Source of the DNA: Symbiodinium natans | Taxonomy: Eukaryota; Sar; Dinophyceae; Suessiales; Symbiodiniaceae | Direction: 5' to 3' | Length of the DNA stretch: 30,000 nucleotides | Assembly (NCBI GenBank): GCA_905221605.1 | Contig: CAJNDS010002267.1 | Location: 112,501 to 142,500, forward strand | In this document: one piece after another, positions 1-10,106 of the stretch | Layout: each line of letters begins with the position of its first letter | How positions within the stretch are numbered: the stretch's first letter is position 1 | Notes under the pieces: generated by a model | What the model saw: the letters and a program-made list of their open reading frames with translations, nothing else | What the model was told of the DNA's origin: nothing | Databases searched by the model: none | Position numbers and translations under genes: made by a program

Positions 1-156
1 GGCCTCTTATGCCCAACAAGGGAGAATACAACATATCCCAAGGCCCTACCTAGGCGTAGTGTCCCGAGATGTTGCACGGAGCTCTTGAAGAATCGTCTGC
101 CCTCTTCTGGGGCTCATGTCGCTAGACCTTAAACCCTTAAACATCCCAAAGCCCAG

Positions 157-271
157 CTTGGTAGCCCCGGCAACCATATTGTACTAAGGCTACCCTTTTT
201 TTGGTGTTGGTTTCTTAAGAAGTGAACCTTGAACCAAAAAAAGGGGCAAAGGGCACCACTGGGCTACCCAG
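157..271. mobile_element. MITE-like inverted-repeat element, family 1 copy a
   Basis: The left end CTTGGTAGCCCCGG and the right end CCACTGGGCTACCCAG are imperfect inverted repeats. The interior has a T-run after 'GGCTACCC' and then 'CCTTGAACCAAAAAAAGGGG'. Three more copies lie at 27852, 28683 and 29648. It has no coding capacity, so it would be a non-autonomous element. Confidence 0.6.
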
Positions 272-315
272 CCAGCCAGGGTTGGGGGGTTTTAGTTCGG
301 TTGGAGGGTTGAGGG

Positions 316-450
316 TTGGGATGTTTCCCCCCCCCCCCGGTTATACCCTAAGCCCTAAACCCTAAACAGTCCTTAATCGGGACTAGAGTACGTACCCCTA
401 TTGTCATGCCTGTCTCGGACTGTTTGTATAAGGGGTAACATTCCAAGTTG
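316..450. mobile_element. MITE-like element, family 2 copy a, with 17-bp telomeric insert in left arm
   Basis: The left arm starts TTGGGATGTTTCCCC and runs through a C12 tract to 'TTATAC', then 17 telomeric bases, then 'AAACAGTCC'. The right arm, reverse-complemented, reads from CAACTTGGAATGTTACCCC to 'TTATACAAACAGTCC' without interruption. Related copies are at 846, 10107, 18344 and 28368. Confidence 0.7.
346..367. repeat. Interstitial telomeric repeat (C-strand), inside family 2 copy a
   Basis: Three CCCTAAA-type units, one with the CCCTAAG variant. Confidence 0.85.
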
Positions 451-645
451 AAGGGGTGGATCGGCAGCCTCTAGGAAATATTGGGGCGCTTTGGGGGTTA
501 CTCTAGTATACGTATTTATACAGGGACCATAAGGGAATATCATTGGTAATCCCTATACTCTGCTGGGCTGGCTTGACTGAGCTACCCTCGCATGGGGGTT
601 TAAAGAGCTGAAGCTCTGATTCTCCTCATTCTGAATCCCCAGTTT

Positions 646-798
646 CCTAAATCCTAAACCCTAAACCCTAAACCACTCTACACCACAGCCCAAGTTGGGC
701 TGGATCGATGCAGCCCTAAGAAAGCCTACGCCCGATGCAAACCTGAGATCTGCAAGAACCTAGCGCGGGTTTAGGGTTTAGGGTTTAGGGCTTAGGGT
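646..798. repeat. Convergent pair of short ITS
   Basis: CCCTAAA tract at 646-674 and TTTAGGG tract at 767-798, separated by about 90 bp of unique sequence. Confidence 0.85.
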
Positions 799-845
799 GG
801 CTCCCTGACTGCCTAGTTGCTGAGTACCCTGGGCAAAAAAGGTTG

Positions 846-949
846 ACCTTGGGGTGTTCCCCCTTAAACTAGCAGTCCTGGGTGAGAACAAAAACAGGGG
901 GGGTAATCCCTACTATGGACTGCTAGAAGAAGGGGGAACAAGCCAAGGT
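846..949. mobile_element. MITE-like element, family 2 copy b
   Basis: The arms CCTTGGGGTGTTCCCCCTT..CTAGCAGTCC and GGACTGCTAG..AAGGGGGAACAAGCCAAGG are inverted repeats of about 35 bp. The whole element is about 104 bp and has no ORF. Confidence 0.65.
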
Positions 950-954
950 TCACC

Positions 955-1563
955 TTTCAATTACGCTAGGATTTCATATGCTACCAAAAAGTGAAAAGGT
1001 GACCTCCTCAGATACTAAGACTAGCTTCAAGGGCACCTTGATAAGGAAAGGGACCTGGGTCGGGTCACCAAACACTGAGAGATCAAGACCTTGCTCAGCC
1101 TTTGCTCTTCAGATCTTGTTTCAGGCAAACTACCAGGGCGCAAAAGATGTCGAAGGCGTGTGTGTGCACAATGCGCTGTACGATGGGATCCTTCCACGAA
1201 AGGGATTTGCAGCCCCTGTTTGCCATCCTCAAAGATTTTTAGGGCAGAGGGTCTCGGGTTTAGAATGGGGGGGTGATGACGACTAGCAGCCATGGCACAT
1301 GTCGGAAACGGTGCTTCGTCGCTACCCGCAACGATGTCAGATTGCCAGGCTTATTATTCAGTTCTGCCAGTTTGTTGGGGTCAGCACCAGAAGTCCTACA
1401 CCCCAAACCCTAAACCCGTTTTTGGGCGACATTGAGAAACTGTAGGCTCGGCTTGAAGGGCCATGGCTGTAGCCAGGAAAGCGGAGAAAAAAAAGAAACA
1501 AAAAACTACTGGCCGAGAAAAACTTCAGACTTTAAGCACCTTCATATTTGGGATCTTCCCCAA
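955..1563. other. Mostly unique gene-less DNA
   Basis: Short overlapping ORFs on both strands (about 978-1293) show no family resemblance or codon signal. A single CCCTAAA pair lies at about 1400. No gene supported. Confidence 0.5.
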
Positions 1564-1978
1564 GGTTTAGGGTTTAGGGTTTAGGGTTTAGAGTTTAGGG
1601 TTTAGGGTTTAGGGCTTCGGGTTTAGGATTGTTCCCCAAACATTCATCCTGGGATTCCCGGTCTAGGGTTTGGGGTTTACTCGACCCAAGGAGTAACCTA
1701 GGAATTCAAAAAGGGTACCCTTTTTGGGCAAGAGGGGTACCCGAAACCCTAAACCCTAAACCCTAAACCCTAAACCCTAAACCCTAAACCTGTAAGGGAG
1801 CCCAAACCCTGAAAGGGAACAAGGGCCTACTCTGGGTCTTCAGGAACGACCGGACATGGCACCTGAAACCCTAAACCCTAAACCCCGAACCCTACGCCCA
1901 TCCGTCCCTAAACCCTAAACCCTAAACCCTAAACCCTAAGCCCGAAACCCGAAACCCTAAACCCTAAACCCTAAGCCT
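1564..1978. repeat. ITS cluster, G-strand then C-strand
   Basis: TTTAGGG repeats at 1564-1627, then CCCTAAA repeats at 1744-1790 and 1865-1978 with variant units (CCCGAAA, CCCTAAG). Confidence 0.9.
1681..1735. repeat. Dispersed repeat, copy 1
   Basis: GACCCAAGGAGTAACCTAGG followed by AAAAAGGGTACCCTTTTTGG. It resembles 22745-22800 and lies just before a CCCTAAA tract. Confidence 0.5.
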
Positions 1979-2032
1979 CAGCAGCAGGGAGAAGAGAAGT
2001 CCTCCTCAACACCTGCGGCCTAGACTCCTTGA

Positions 2033-2157
2033 ACCCTTAAACCCTTCAAGCCTTAAACCCTGACACCCTAAACCCTAACCCTGAAACCCTAACCCCCAAA
2101 AATCTTACACCCTATAAACCCTACCAAAAAGCCTTAAGCCCTTCAACCCTTAAATAC
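2033..2157. repeat. Decayed CCCTAAA array
   Basis: Degenerate units (CCCTTAAA, CCCTGACA, CCCTATAAA) with small indels suggest an old tract. Confidence 0.7.
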
Positions 2158-2252
2158 CAAAGCGTGCCTTGTTGTCTCCAGGGTCCATAGAAAGACGGGC
2201 GTTGTGAAACATAATCCGGCTTCGAAGGCCTCTCAGGGATGGGAAGAACACA

Positions 2253-2294
2253 GTTTAGGGTTTAGGGTTTAGGGTTTAGGGTTTAGGGTTTAGG
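2253..2294. repeat. ITS, G-strand
   Basis: Six near-perfect TTTAGGG units. Confidence 0.9.
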
Positions 2295-2595
2295 CTTGAG
2301 GAAAGTTTGTTGGGCTGAGGGTTGAGGGCTTTGGATGCGTAGAGACTGTGAGTCCGGGCAGTCGCTTAGGGTACGACAATGCTAACCTGTAGAAATTTAG
2401 ACTCTAAACCCTCAGGTATTCAAACACCCAACCCCAACAGCCCAAAAACTGCTACCCTCCCCCCTAACACCCTGAAGCCTCAAAACCCTAAACCCTAAAC
2501 CCTACAACCCCCCCAGTCTCACAACGGAAGCCCAGCCCAGTTGCAAGTCGAGTCATCAGGGCCGAAAACAGGGTTTCAGTAGCCTTTCATTTGAA

Positions 2596-2672
2596 GGTTT
2601 AGGGTTTAGGGTTTAGGGTTTAGGGTTTAGGGTTTAGGGTTTAGGGTTTAGGGTTTAGGGTTTAGGGTTTAG
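2596..2672. repeat. ITS, G-strand, 11 units
   Basis: About 77 bp of perfect TTTAGGG; degenerate units continue at 2733-2810. The following stretch to 2998 is gene-less. Confidence 0.95.
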
Positions 2673-2998
2673 CAGCTTTCTGGTTGTGTTTGCTTTGCTA
2701 GGGTGGGGCATTCATTCAACAATGGTTTCGACCTGGTTTAGGGTTTAGGATGTAGGGTTTAGCGCTGGGGCTTTTGGGTGTAAAAAGGATTCTGGTTTAG
2801 GGTTTCAGGGTCAGCCTTTTTGCCTTTTTGCTTCTTTGGTACCCTTTGGAAACTTTGAAAACCTTTGCACGCCTAAGTCGCTTAAGCTCCTGACGAGCCC
2901 TTAGCCGTCAAGACCATGCTTGCCTATGTCATGTGGGGCTTAAGGCTTCAAAGTTCAGCTTCTGGCTCGCCTTAGCCAAACGGGGATTTTAAGGTTGC

Positions 2999-3068
2999 CT
3001 AAACCCTAAACTCTAGACCCTAAATCCTGAATCCTAAACCCTAAACCCTAAACCCTAAACCCTAAACC
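2999..3068. repeat. ITS, C-strand
   Basis: Degenerate at the left (CTCTAGA, TCCTGAA), perfect at the right. Confidence 0.9.
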
Positions 3069-3347
3069 GCCCCGAGAAGTCAAATCTGGACACCCCCCGA
3101 GTTTCTAAGGTTAGTGTAGGTGAGAGGAGTGTGAGTTGAGTGCTTCTTTCGGTTTTTGGGGCTTTAGTAAACGGGTTCATCGGGTTTCGAAGTCTCACCT
3201 TCCCCTACTCCCATTGTGGCACTGCCCCCTCATAGACAAGGCTTGCTTGAAGCACAAAGGGGCTTTTAGGGTTGAGAATTTAGGAGTTTAGGGCTCTTTC
3301 GATAAGAGGTTCGATGGAGGGACGAACAGACCCGTAAAGCCCTCAAG

Positions 3348-3585
3348 CCCTAAACCCTAAACCCTAAACCCTAGACCCTAAACCCCTAAACATGTGGGTC
3401 TGGGCAATGGCTCGAATGGCACGATGGCTCCTTCCACGCGCTCCGCTACGTCCTGCAATGCCAAGTCGTAGTGGGAGAACGTGCCTTAGCGTTCCGGATT
3501 TGGGAGGGTTTAGGGTTTAGGGTTTAGGGTTTAGGGTTTAGGGTTTAGGGTTTAGGGTTTAGGGTTTAGGGTTTAGGGTTTTGGG
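3348..3585. repeat. Convergent ITS pair
   Basis: CCCTAAA at 3348-3391 and about 11 perfect TTTAGGG units at 3505-3585, with about 110 bp of unique sequence between. Confidence 0.9.
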
Positions 3586-3723
3586 GCACAGGGCTTGTGC
3601 TCATACAGGTTGGGGTGGTGGGGTCTTAGGATGTCTCGGGCCAAGTCTGCGGCTTGGGGGAGAGCAGAGCAGGGTGCCTCCCCATGGTGTGGGGCTGAGA
3701 GTCTGGTAGGGCTTCGGGGTTCG

Positions 3724-3775
3724 GGGTTTAGGGTTTAGGGTTTAGGGTTTTTGGGTTTTTGGGTTTTTGGGTTTC
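3724..3775. repeat. ITS with TTTTTGGG variant
   Basis: Three TTTAGGG units lead into three GGGTTTTT units, a locally amplified variant. Confidence 0.85.
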
Positions 3776-3894
3776 TGGTTTGAGGGTTAATGGTGTAGGT
3801 CTAGGCTGTGCTTGGCGGCTTCAGAACTGCAAGCGCTTCGATGTTGATGCGATGCCCCATGCGATTAGAAAGTATCGAAAATGAGAGCCCTCCG

Positions 3895-4338
3895 TAAACC
3901 CGAACTAAACCCTAAACCCCAAACCCTAAACTTATAAAGCCTAAACCCTAAACCCTGAACCCTGAACCCTAAACCCTCAACCCTAAACCATAAACCCCCC
4001 CCCCCCCGCGCCTCTTCCGGAACGCAAACCCTTACCCGAAGCCGCGACCCTTCACCCAAACAGCTCCCTAAACCCCAAACCCGACTCCCTAATCCCACGT
4101 GGAGACCCTAAACCCTAAACCCCTAACCCCTAAACCCTAAACCCCAAACCGCCTGCCTCCCAGAGCTCTACGCAGTCTTCCCAGGGTTTGGGCTTGGGGT
4201 TTAGGCTTTATGAGCTTCGGGAATAGGGCCTAAAGACGGTCTAAATGGGGTTCTAAACCCTAAACCCTAAGCCCTAAGCCCTAAGCCCTAAGCCCTAAAC
4301 CCTAAACCCTAAAACCCATAAACCCTAAACCCTAAACT
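3895..4338. repeat. C-strand ITS cluster with C13 run and CCCTAAG block
   Basis: CCCTAAA-like units at 3895-3994 end in a run of 13 C (3995-4007). More units lie at 4105-4150 and 4253-4338; the last includes four consecutive CCCTAAG variants. Confidence 0.85.
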
Positions 4339-4548
4339 GCGGTTAGGGGCACTGAGCACTGATCTTGCGACCCAGGATGCTAAACAAATTCTGTTTGCCT
4401 CTTTTGCTCCCTCTGCTCCGACTGCCGTCGCCGACGCTGTTCCTGTCACTCGACCTGCGCACGACCCCAAACCCCAATGGCGAAGCCCCGAATTACACTC
4501 CAGACCCCAAACCCTACAAACCCTAAACGGGGTAATTAAGAATGTCTT

Positions 4549-4738
4549 GTTTTTGTTGCGGGTGCTTTCTTGTTGCGGGTGCGGGGCGCGCGTTTTTTGC
4601 TGCGGGTGCGGGGGCGCGTGCTTTCTTTTGCTGCGGGTGCGGAGGCGCTTTTTTTTTTTTGCTGCTGGTGCCTTTTTTTGCTGTGGGTGCGGCAGGGGCG
4701 TGTTTTTGCTGCGGGTGCGGGGGCGTGTTGTTGTCATG
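4549..4738. repeat. G-rich minisatellite
   Basis: About seven degenerate units of roughly 20-36 bp with core TTTTTTGCTGCGGGTGCGGG. Every frame is open (Ala/Cys/Gly/Phe-rich on one strand, Pro/Gln/Lys/Arg-rich on the other), which creates artefact ORFs. Confidence 0.75.
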
Positions 4739-4739
4739 T

Positions 4740-5133
4740 TTTCTGTATATTTTAAACCTCTAATTTTCTCTGTATTTTAATAGGAATTTCGCCTATTGTG
4801 CGAGTTTGGCAAGGGCATCTTCAACGAACCGTCCGCCACAAGTGCAGGAGCAGCACGTTCGAAACACACAACCAGCGCCATAAAGAAAACACAGACCCTT
4901 AACCCCTAACCCTACATCGTAAACCCGAAGCGCTAAACTGTCGGTGCGGGTGGTGGGTCAGCCGCCTGGCATGACCTGCATGATCCCGAATCCTCGAAGG
5001 CTTCAAGGCCCTGATAGAGCAGAGCCCTTCGAGGCCAATCAAGCCTCAACCCCAACAAGTGCTATAACTCCCTAGGGTGGGTGTTTAGGATTTAGGGCTT
5101 AGGGTTTATATGGGTTCATTTTATTTATTTATG
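4740..5133. other. Gene-less stretch
   Basis: Unique sequence with a short degenerate ITS at 5082-5108. Nothing recognised. Confidence 0.5.
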
Positions 5134-5466
5134 GGCTTAGGGTTTAGGGTTTAGGGTTTAGTTATCTGCAAACCTGACAAGCTTTGCCGGTCCTGTTGGA
5201 GTGCACGCGTCCCAGCGCCTCAGTCGGCGAGGCCTTCGGCGTCTGAGTTCGGCTTCGGAAGGCGGAGGGAAAGCTTTGCAAGGTTTAGGGTTTAGGGTTT
5301 AGGGTTTAGGGTTTAGGGTTTAGGGTTTAGGGTTTAGAGTTTAGAGTTTAGAGTTTGGGCTTTAGGGTTTTGGGGGCTCCAAGGGTAGTTCGCATGGGAT
5401 TTTTGGGTTGTATAGGGTATATATAAGGGGAGGAACCCGAAACCCTAAACCCTAAACCCTAAACCT
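5134..5466. repeat. ITS cluster
   Basis: TTTAGGG at 5134-5161 and 5282-5370 (about 8 perfect units then TTTAGAG variants), then CCCTAAA at 5438-5466. Confidence 0.9.
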
Positions 5467-5911
5467 TCCCGATTTAAGGGCCCCATACTAAGGGACCATG
5501 TAGCTACCCTAAGGAAGGGTTGGGACCCCGCTCCCCAAAAGCTAGGCCCAATTGGTTTTGTAAAGACCTTGGGGACCACATGAACCCGAAAATTAGGGTC
5601 ATATAACCCGATACTACTATAATTCCTTTTAAGGTATCTATAATTCCTACTAAGGTATCTAATTCCTATTAAGGTATGCAGTGCCTTTTCCTATTAAGGA
5701 AAATGAATCCAAACCCTTTTAGGGATCATTTGGTCCCCAAAGAGTGCTAAGTGTCCCAGACCCGAAAGATTCTTTTGCCACAGAACACGCAAACGTACCT
5801 GAATAGCTGCCTCTCAACTACTAATGTCAACTACTAACACTCGCAAATGTATTGAAGCAAACACCGCTTGCGCCGAGTTTACGCCAGTTAGCGAGAGACT
5901 CTTCCGTGGAG
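5466..5911. repeat. ITS-free stretch with family 7 relic and tandem hairpin units
   Basis: The start (TTTAAGGGCCCCATACTAAG) resembles the inverse of the element at 19893. At about 5618-5700 a unit of roughly 20 bp, AATTCCTATTAAGGTATCT with variants, is repeated three times; each copy has a small CCT..AAGG hairpin. No gene seen. Confidence 0.45.
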
Positions 5912-6102
5912 AAACCCTAAACCCTAAACCCTAAACCCTAAACCCTGAACCCTAAACCCTAAACCTGCCATGTTCAACCCCTCCTTCGCATCCACGGAAT
6001 CAGATCGCCAACAGTTGCAGCTGTCACTCTCGCTCAGAATATGATATTCTGATGCACCCTGAGCCCGAAACCCTAAACCCTACCCCCTAAACCCTAAGCC
6101 CG
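5912..6102. repeat. C-strand ITS pair
   Basis: CCCTAAA units at 5912-5966 and 6064-6102. Between them is a short palindrome, CAGAATATGATATTCTG. Confidence 0.85.
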
Positions 6103-6163
6103 ACATCAAGTTAGCTTGAAGGAGTCTCCGCATCATGGACCCCAACCCTCATGGGGTTGTACC

Positions 6164-6371
6164 TTGGACCCGTAAGGTTGCATTCTTGGGTTTAGGGTTT
6201 AGGGTTTATTAGGGTTTAGGGCTTAGGGTTGAGGGTCTAGGGTTTTGGGTTTAGGGGGTAAGAAATACAAAGGCCATATTAGGAAGTTTAGGGGGGGGGG
6301 GAGAAATACAAAGGCCATATTAGGAATACATTCAGGGAAACCTTCAGGGGTGCAACCTTAGGGGCAGAGTC
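6164..6371. mobile_element. MITE-like element, family 6 copy a, expanded by telomeric repeats
   Basis: Ends TTGGACCCGTAAGGTTGCA and TGCAACCTTAGGGGCAGAG are inverted. After 'CTTGGGTTT' the copy carries about 70 bp of degenerate TTTAGGG repeats (6188-6256) and a duplicated 24-bp segment (AAATACAAAGGCCATATTAG) at about 6262 and 6303, separated by a G11 run. The related copy at 9067 is about half as long. Confidence 0.6.
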
Positions 6372-6466
6372 TTAGTCCCTTGAAACCCCAGGCTCAAAAC
6401 GCTGAGAGGCCACCCGTGAGAAGCTGCCACTGTCCATTTGAGTGCTCTCCTGCAACACCACGACAA

Positions 6467-6581
6467 GGGTTTAGGGTTTAGGGTTTTTTCGGTTTAGGGT
6501 TTAGGGTTCAGGGTTTAGGGCTTAGGGATTAGGGTTTAGAAGCCGCAACCCTTCCCTCCCTCCGCCCCCCCCCCCCCCCCC
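6467..6581. repeat. ITS plus C17 homopolymer
   Basis: Degenerate TTTAGGG at 6467-6540, then a C-rich stretch with 17 consecutive C at 6565-6581. Confidence 0.85.
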
Positions 6582-6779
6582 ACCCCCTTCTCCCCCCGGA
6601 ATACCTGGAAGTCCTGAAACAACGAATCTCACAAACCCAGAAATGCGACAAACTAGATGACTCTCAGTCCGGAACCCACCTTTGGCCTTTCGGCTTGCGC
6701 TTGGAGGTTCATGGGTACATATAACCCCAATTATAAGTCTACTTATAACCTAGTTAGAGGACTTAGGGGACTTAGGGGG

Positions 6780-6838
6780 CCCCTAAACCCTAAACCCTAA
6801 ACCCAAAACCCAAAACCCTAAACCCTAAACCCTAAACT
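6780..6838. repeat. ITS, C-strand
   Basis: About eight units, with two CCCAAAA variants in the middle. Confidence 0.9.
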
Positions 6839-6839
6839 A

Positions 6840-7365
6840 AGTGAGGGGTCGCTTCCGTCGAGCGACAGACCCCGAACGCTCGGCCGAGGGCCTTACAGCC
6901 CGAGCGCCCAAGCGAAAAGAGAAACGGAAAGGTGAGGGTTAAGCCTCACCGTCTGTCCTGGACAGGCCAACGGACATCGGCCTTTTTTCCGACAACGTCA
7001 GTACTCGGCTAAGGGATAGCCGGCACCCAGACCACCTTTAGTGTAGCTAAAGTATAACCCCAATCGTAACCCTTTTCCTCTGGTTCAGGGTTTTGGGTTC
7101 AGGGTTTGCCGGGCAGGGGCCCCCTGGCCCCTTGTGGCTGAATTCCTGGACCAGGAGGCTGGCGAGGGGGTCCAGGCAGGCTGGTTGCTCAATTTCGGGG
7201 TTTGATGGATTTTTGGCCCCTCCCTTTCCAGGCCTCAGGGCCTGGGGGCCTCTCCCGGGCGTCCGCCGAGGCCCCCGTCTGGCCGGTCTGGGAGACTCTT
7301 TACCAAGCGCCGGCACGCCCCCAAAGGCTCGAACCAACCCAGAAAGTGGAGAAAGCGGACCCCAG
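6840..7365. other. ITS-free GC-rich stretch without a supported gene
   Basis: Contains a hairpin GGTGAGG..CCTCACC at about 6931. Overlapping ORFs on both strands from 7047 are low-complexity (Gly/Pro-rich) and look like GC-rich artefacts. Confidence 0.45.
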
Positions 7366-7655
7366 GATTTGCCCGTACCCGCAATGAAAAATGCTATTTT
7401 TTTAGTACTGAAATCGATTACCCCACAAGGCCCCCCCAAAGAGGCACCAAGAGCCACCAAAAGGCTTCAAAAGGCCCTCTAAAGGAGGGGCTCCGAGGAT
7501 TTGCCCGTGCCCGCAATGAAAAATGCGATTTTTTAGACTAAGAACGATGGTTTTGGGCACCCCTGCATTTTGCTCCAAAAGGGTTAGGAAAGCCCCAGCA
7601 AGCCCCAGCAAGCCCGCAAAGACCCCAAGAGCCACCAAAAGACTTCAAAAGTTTC
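7366..7655. repeat. Local direct duplication
   Basis: GGATTTGCCCGTACCCGCAA at 7366 recurs at 7496, and AGAGCCACCAAAAGGCTTCA at about 7449 recurs at about 7627 as AGAGCCACCAAAAGACTTCA. Two diverged tandem copies of different length. Confidence 0.65.
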
Positions 7656-8236
7656 CGTGACCTTCAAATAAATAAGGGCCTCTACGGGCCCTGACACGCC
7701 GAAGGCCCGAAAAGGGCCGAGGCTACCCCCAACCCCAGCTTAAACCCTAACACCGCAACTTTAAAAACATAAAAGCAGCATCGGGGCACAAGAAAATACA
7801 TTTCATAAACCCTAAACCCTAATAGAGTATAGTGTGGGCGGCCGGGGTGGGTTGACGGGCAACGCGAGCGCGCGGCCCGGGGTGCTTCACACCCGAGCGA
7901 ACGCCCTCCCCTGACACACCCTAAACCCTAAACCCTAAACCCTAAACCCTAATTGGGGGGTTGAAGAAGGACCCTGAACCTCCAAGTGGGGTTCCAGGAG
8001 CACATATGACCCTAATTAAACCCTAAACCCTAAACCCTGAACCCTGAACCCTGAACCCTAAACCCTAAACCCTAAACGCCCGACAGGCTCTCCTGTCCGG
8101 TTTTCTCATAGTTGGGCTGCTGTGACTTCACGGAAATGCGGAAGCCGCGTGCAGGCGTTGACAAAGCGGCGTTGGGCAAAGGAAGCCTCGCTCAGGCATA
8201 TTGTTTAGGGTTGAGGGTTTAGGGTTTAGGGTTAGG
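7656..8236. repeat. Gene-less stretch with three ITS tracts
   Basis: CCCTAAA at 7919-7953 and 8018-8078 (with three CCCTGAA variants) and TTTAGGG at 8204-8236. The rest is unique. Confidence 0.75.
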
Positions 8237-8590
8237 GCAGTTGTAGAGGTTCAAGTGGGAATTTCCCAAAATAAGGGTACCCGTTTCATGCCCCAAGTAG
8301 AGTAGAATCCCCTGAAACGGACCCCCGGAAAAGGGTAGCCCTGCTTTCGGAAACCCCCAAGTCATCTCCTAGAATTCAAAATCGAACTGCACTCCCCACC
8401 CGAAGTGACCGCGGCAGCTGTGGGGTTGCGGGACGGGGATGGAGAGGGGGGGGCGCTACTTCGTATCATGTTTCAGAAGGGAGATGAAGAGTGTCAGGAA
8501 AACGGGCCTTCACGGCTTCTGGCGCCTGCCCTTTAGGTGACCCCCAAAGCTTCCTCTGTTACCCCATACTTCCCTGGACCTGTTTGTTTA
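8237..8590. other. Gene-less stretch
   Basis: Weak inverted motif near 8277-8330 (GTTTCATG..CCTGAAACGG) that may be an element relic. Otherwise nothing recognised. Confidence 0.4.
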
Positions 8591-8613
8591 AACTTTAGGG
8601 TTTAGGGTTTAGA

Positions 8614-8692
8614 GTATACTGCTAATTGCTTCAGAGCCCCCCCCCAGAAGCATGAAACACCATTCTTCCTTGTAAGGGCAATATTGAGTGAC

Positions 8693-8730
<38 letters not shown>

Positions 8731-8766
8731 TTGTTTGGGAGGTTCTGAAGCAATAGTAGTAATTAT
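8614..8766. mobile_element. Inverted-repeat element with a TA microsatellite core
   Basis: The left arm TACTGCTAATTGCTTCAGA and right arm TTCTGAAGCAATAGTAGTAA are inverted over about 30 bp. Between them lies a (TA)n core at 8692-8730 and a C-run. A short telomeric tract abuts the left edge. Confidence 0.55.
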
Positions 8767-8924
8767 TGTGTCCGTCAGGGTCCAGTACCCCAATTATGAG
8801 GGCCTGGTGGTATAGCGTTGTGTCGATTTTTCAATGGTATGATACGACTATGTTATTTGATATTGTTTGGTGTTGAATGACAGAACATTCTTCTATGTCA
8901 CATCTTGTTATTGTGTATAAAGTG

Positions 8925-8956
8925 TGTATATGTATATATATATATATATGTGTATG
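8925..8956. repeat. TA microsatellite
   Basis: (TA)n with TGTA edges; the flanking 8767-9066 is AT-rich and has no supported gene. Confidence 0.85.
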
Positions 8957-9066
8957 TACATTGAGCAATGAACCCCGGAGCACAGACAAAGGTTCAAAGC
9001 GCACACAGAAAGCGCCCAAAGCACCTTAGAAAACAAGGACTGAGTACCCTTACCCTGACGCAAAAA

Positions 9067-9178
9067 TTGGACCCTTAAGGTTGTACCCTTGGGTTTGGGG
9101 TCCTAAGGGAATATCAGGGCCATTTTCGGAGTAGATTAAGGGGAGCCTTTGGGGATACAACCTTAGGGGTACAAGTCT
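9067..9178. mobile_element. MITE-like element, family 6 copy b
   Basis: Ends TTGGACCCTTAAGGTTGTAC and ATACAACCTTAGGGGTACAA are inverted. The interior 'CTTGGGTTTGGGGTCCTAAG' marks the point where copy a holds its telomeric tract. About 112 bp. Confidence 0.6.
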
Positions 9179-9238
9179 TCAACCCTTGAAGTAGAAAGGG
9201 GGCTTCGTCCCACACTATGAGGTGTTAGGGGGCTGCTA

Positions 9239-9480
9239 GGGGGGGGGGGGGGTTTGGGTTTAGGCTTTAGGCTTTAGGGTTTAGGGTTTAGGGTTTAGGG
9301 TTTAGGGTTTAGGGTTTAGGGTTTAGGGTTTAGGGTTTTAGGGTTTAGGGTGTAGGGTTTAGGGTTTAGGGTTTGGGGTTTAGGGTTTAGGGTTTAGGGT
9401 CTAGGGTCTAGGGCTTAGGGTTTAGGGTCAGGGTTTAGATCTTAGGGTTTAGAGTTTAAGGTTCAGGGTTCAGGGTTTAG
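9239..9480. repeat. Longest ITS block, preceded by G14
   Basis: A run of 14 G (9239-9252) leads into about 230 bp of TTTAGGG. The centre is near perfect; the 3' side decays (GGTCTAG, GGTTCAG). Confidence 0.95.
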
Positions 9481-9796
9481 GGGTTCCTCCCCTGCCTGCC
9501 CAGAATCTCCTTGATCGCCTGCATAGGACAAGGTGTCCAAATCAAGGGTTCAGAGCTTTAGGGTTTAGGGTTTAGGATTCCTGTTAACTGACAATACATG
9601 GGTAATTGTCCCTAGAGACATAGCCTCTCCTTCTCTACTGTCTGGAGACTCCCGGAAAGAAAAACTCATGATTCTCAAGATGAAACACATGCATCGAGGC
9701 GCCAATTTCCGCAGCAACCAGAAACCAAAAACATCTCCGACCCCAACGGAGAACCATCAATCCAGATCTCCGAAGGGGTCTCAATACCAAACTGAT

Positions 9797-9965
9797 ACCC
9801 TAAACCCTAAACCCTAAACCCTAAACCTAAACCCTAAACCCTAAACCCTAAGCCCCAAACCCTAGTGAAGCCAACCTTGCAGCCTAAGCCTAAACCTCAA
9901 TCCGCGAAGCTCGTAGACTAGACCCTTCACCCTGAACCCTTAACCCTAAACCCCAAACCCTAACA
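9797..9965. repeat. C-strand ITS, compact then decayed
   Basis: CCCTAAA units at 9797-9865 (one lacking a C), then scattered degenerate units to 9965. Confidence 0.85.
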
Positions 9966-10106
9966 TCCTCAATCTTCAGTTCCAAACCTCGTCCTAAACC
10001 TTGCCATCCTCAATCTTCAGCTCCAAACCCCATGTTGTCCTTTGCCTAACCCTGAATTTATCAAAAACAAACTCATGTCTTCCCAACATCTCCCAAAACC
10101 CATAGA

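Noticed and set aside
4309-4780. Overlapping ORFs rich in Lys/Gln/Pro (minus) and Cys/Gly/Phe (plus)
   Set aside because: Created by the G-rich minisatellite, which has no stops in several frames.
7047-7640. ORFs on both strands of about 80-137 codons
   Set aside because: Gly/Pro-rich and crossing a diverged direct duplication; no conserved motif or start context.
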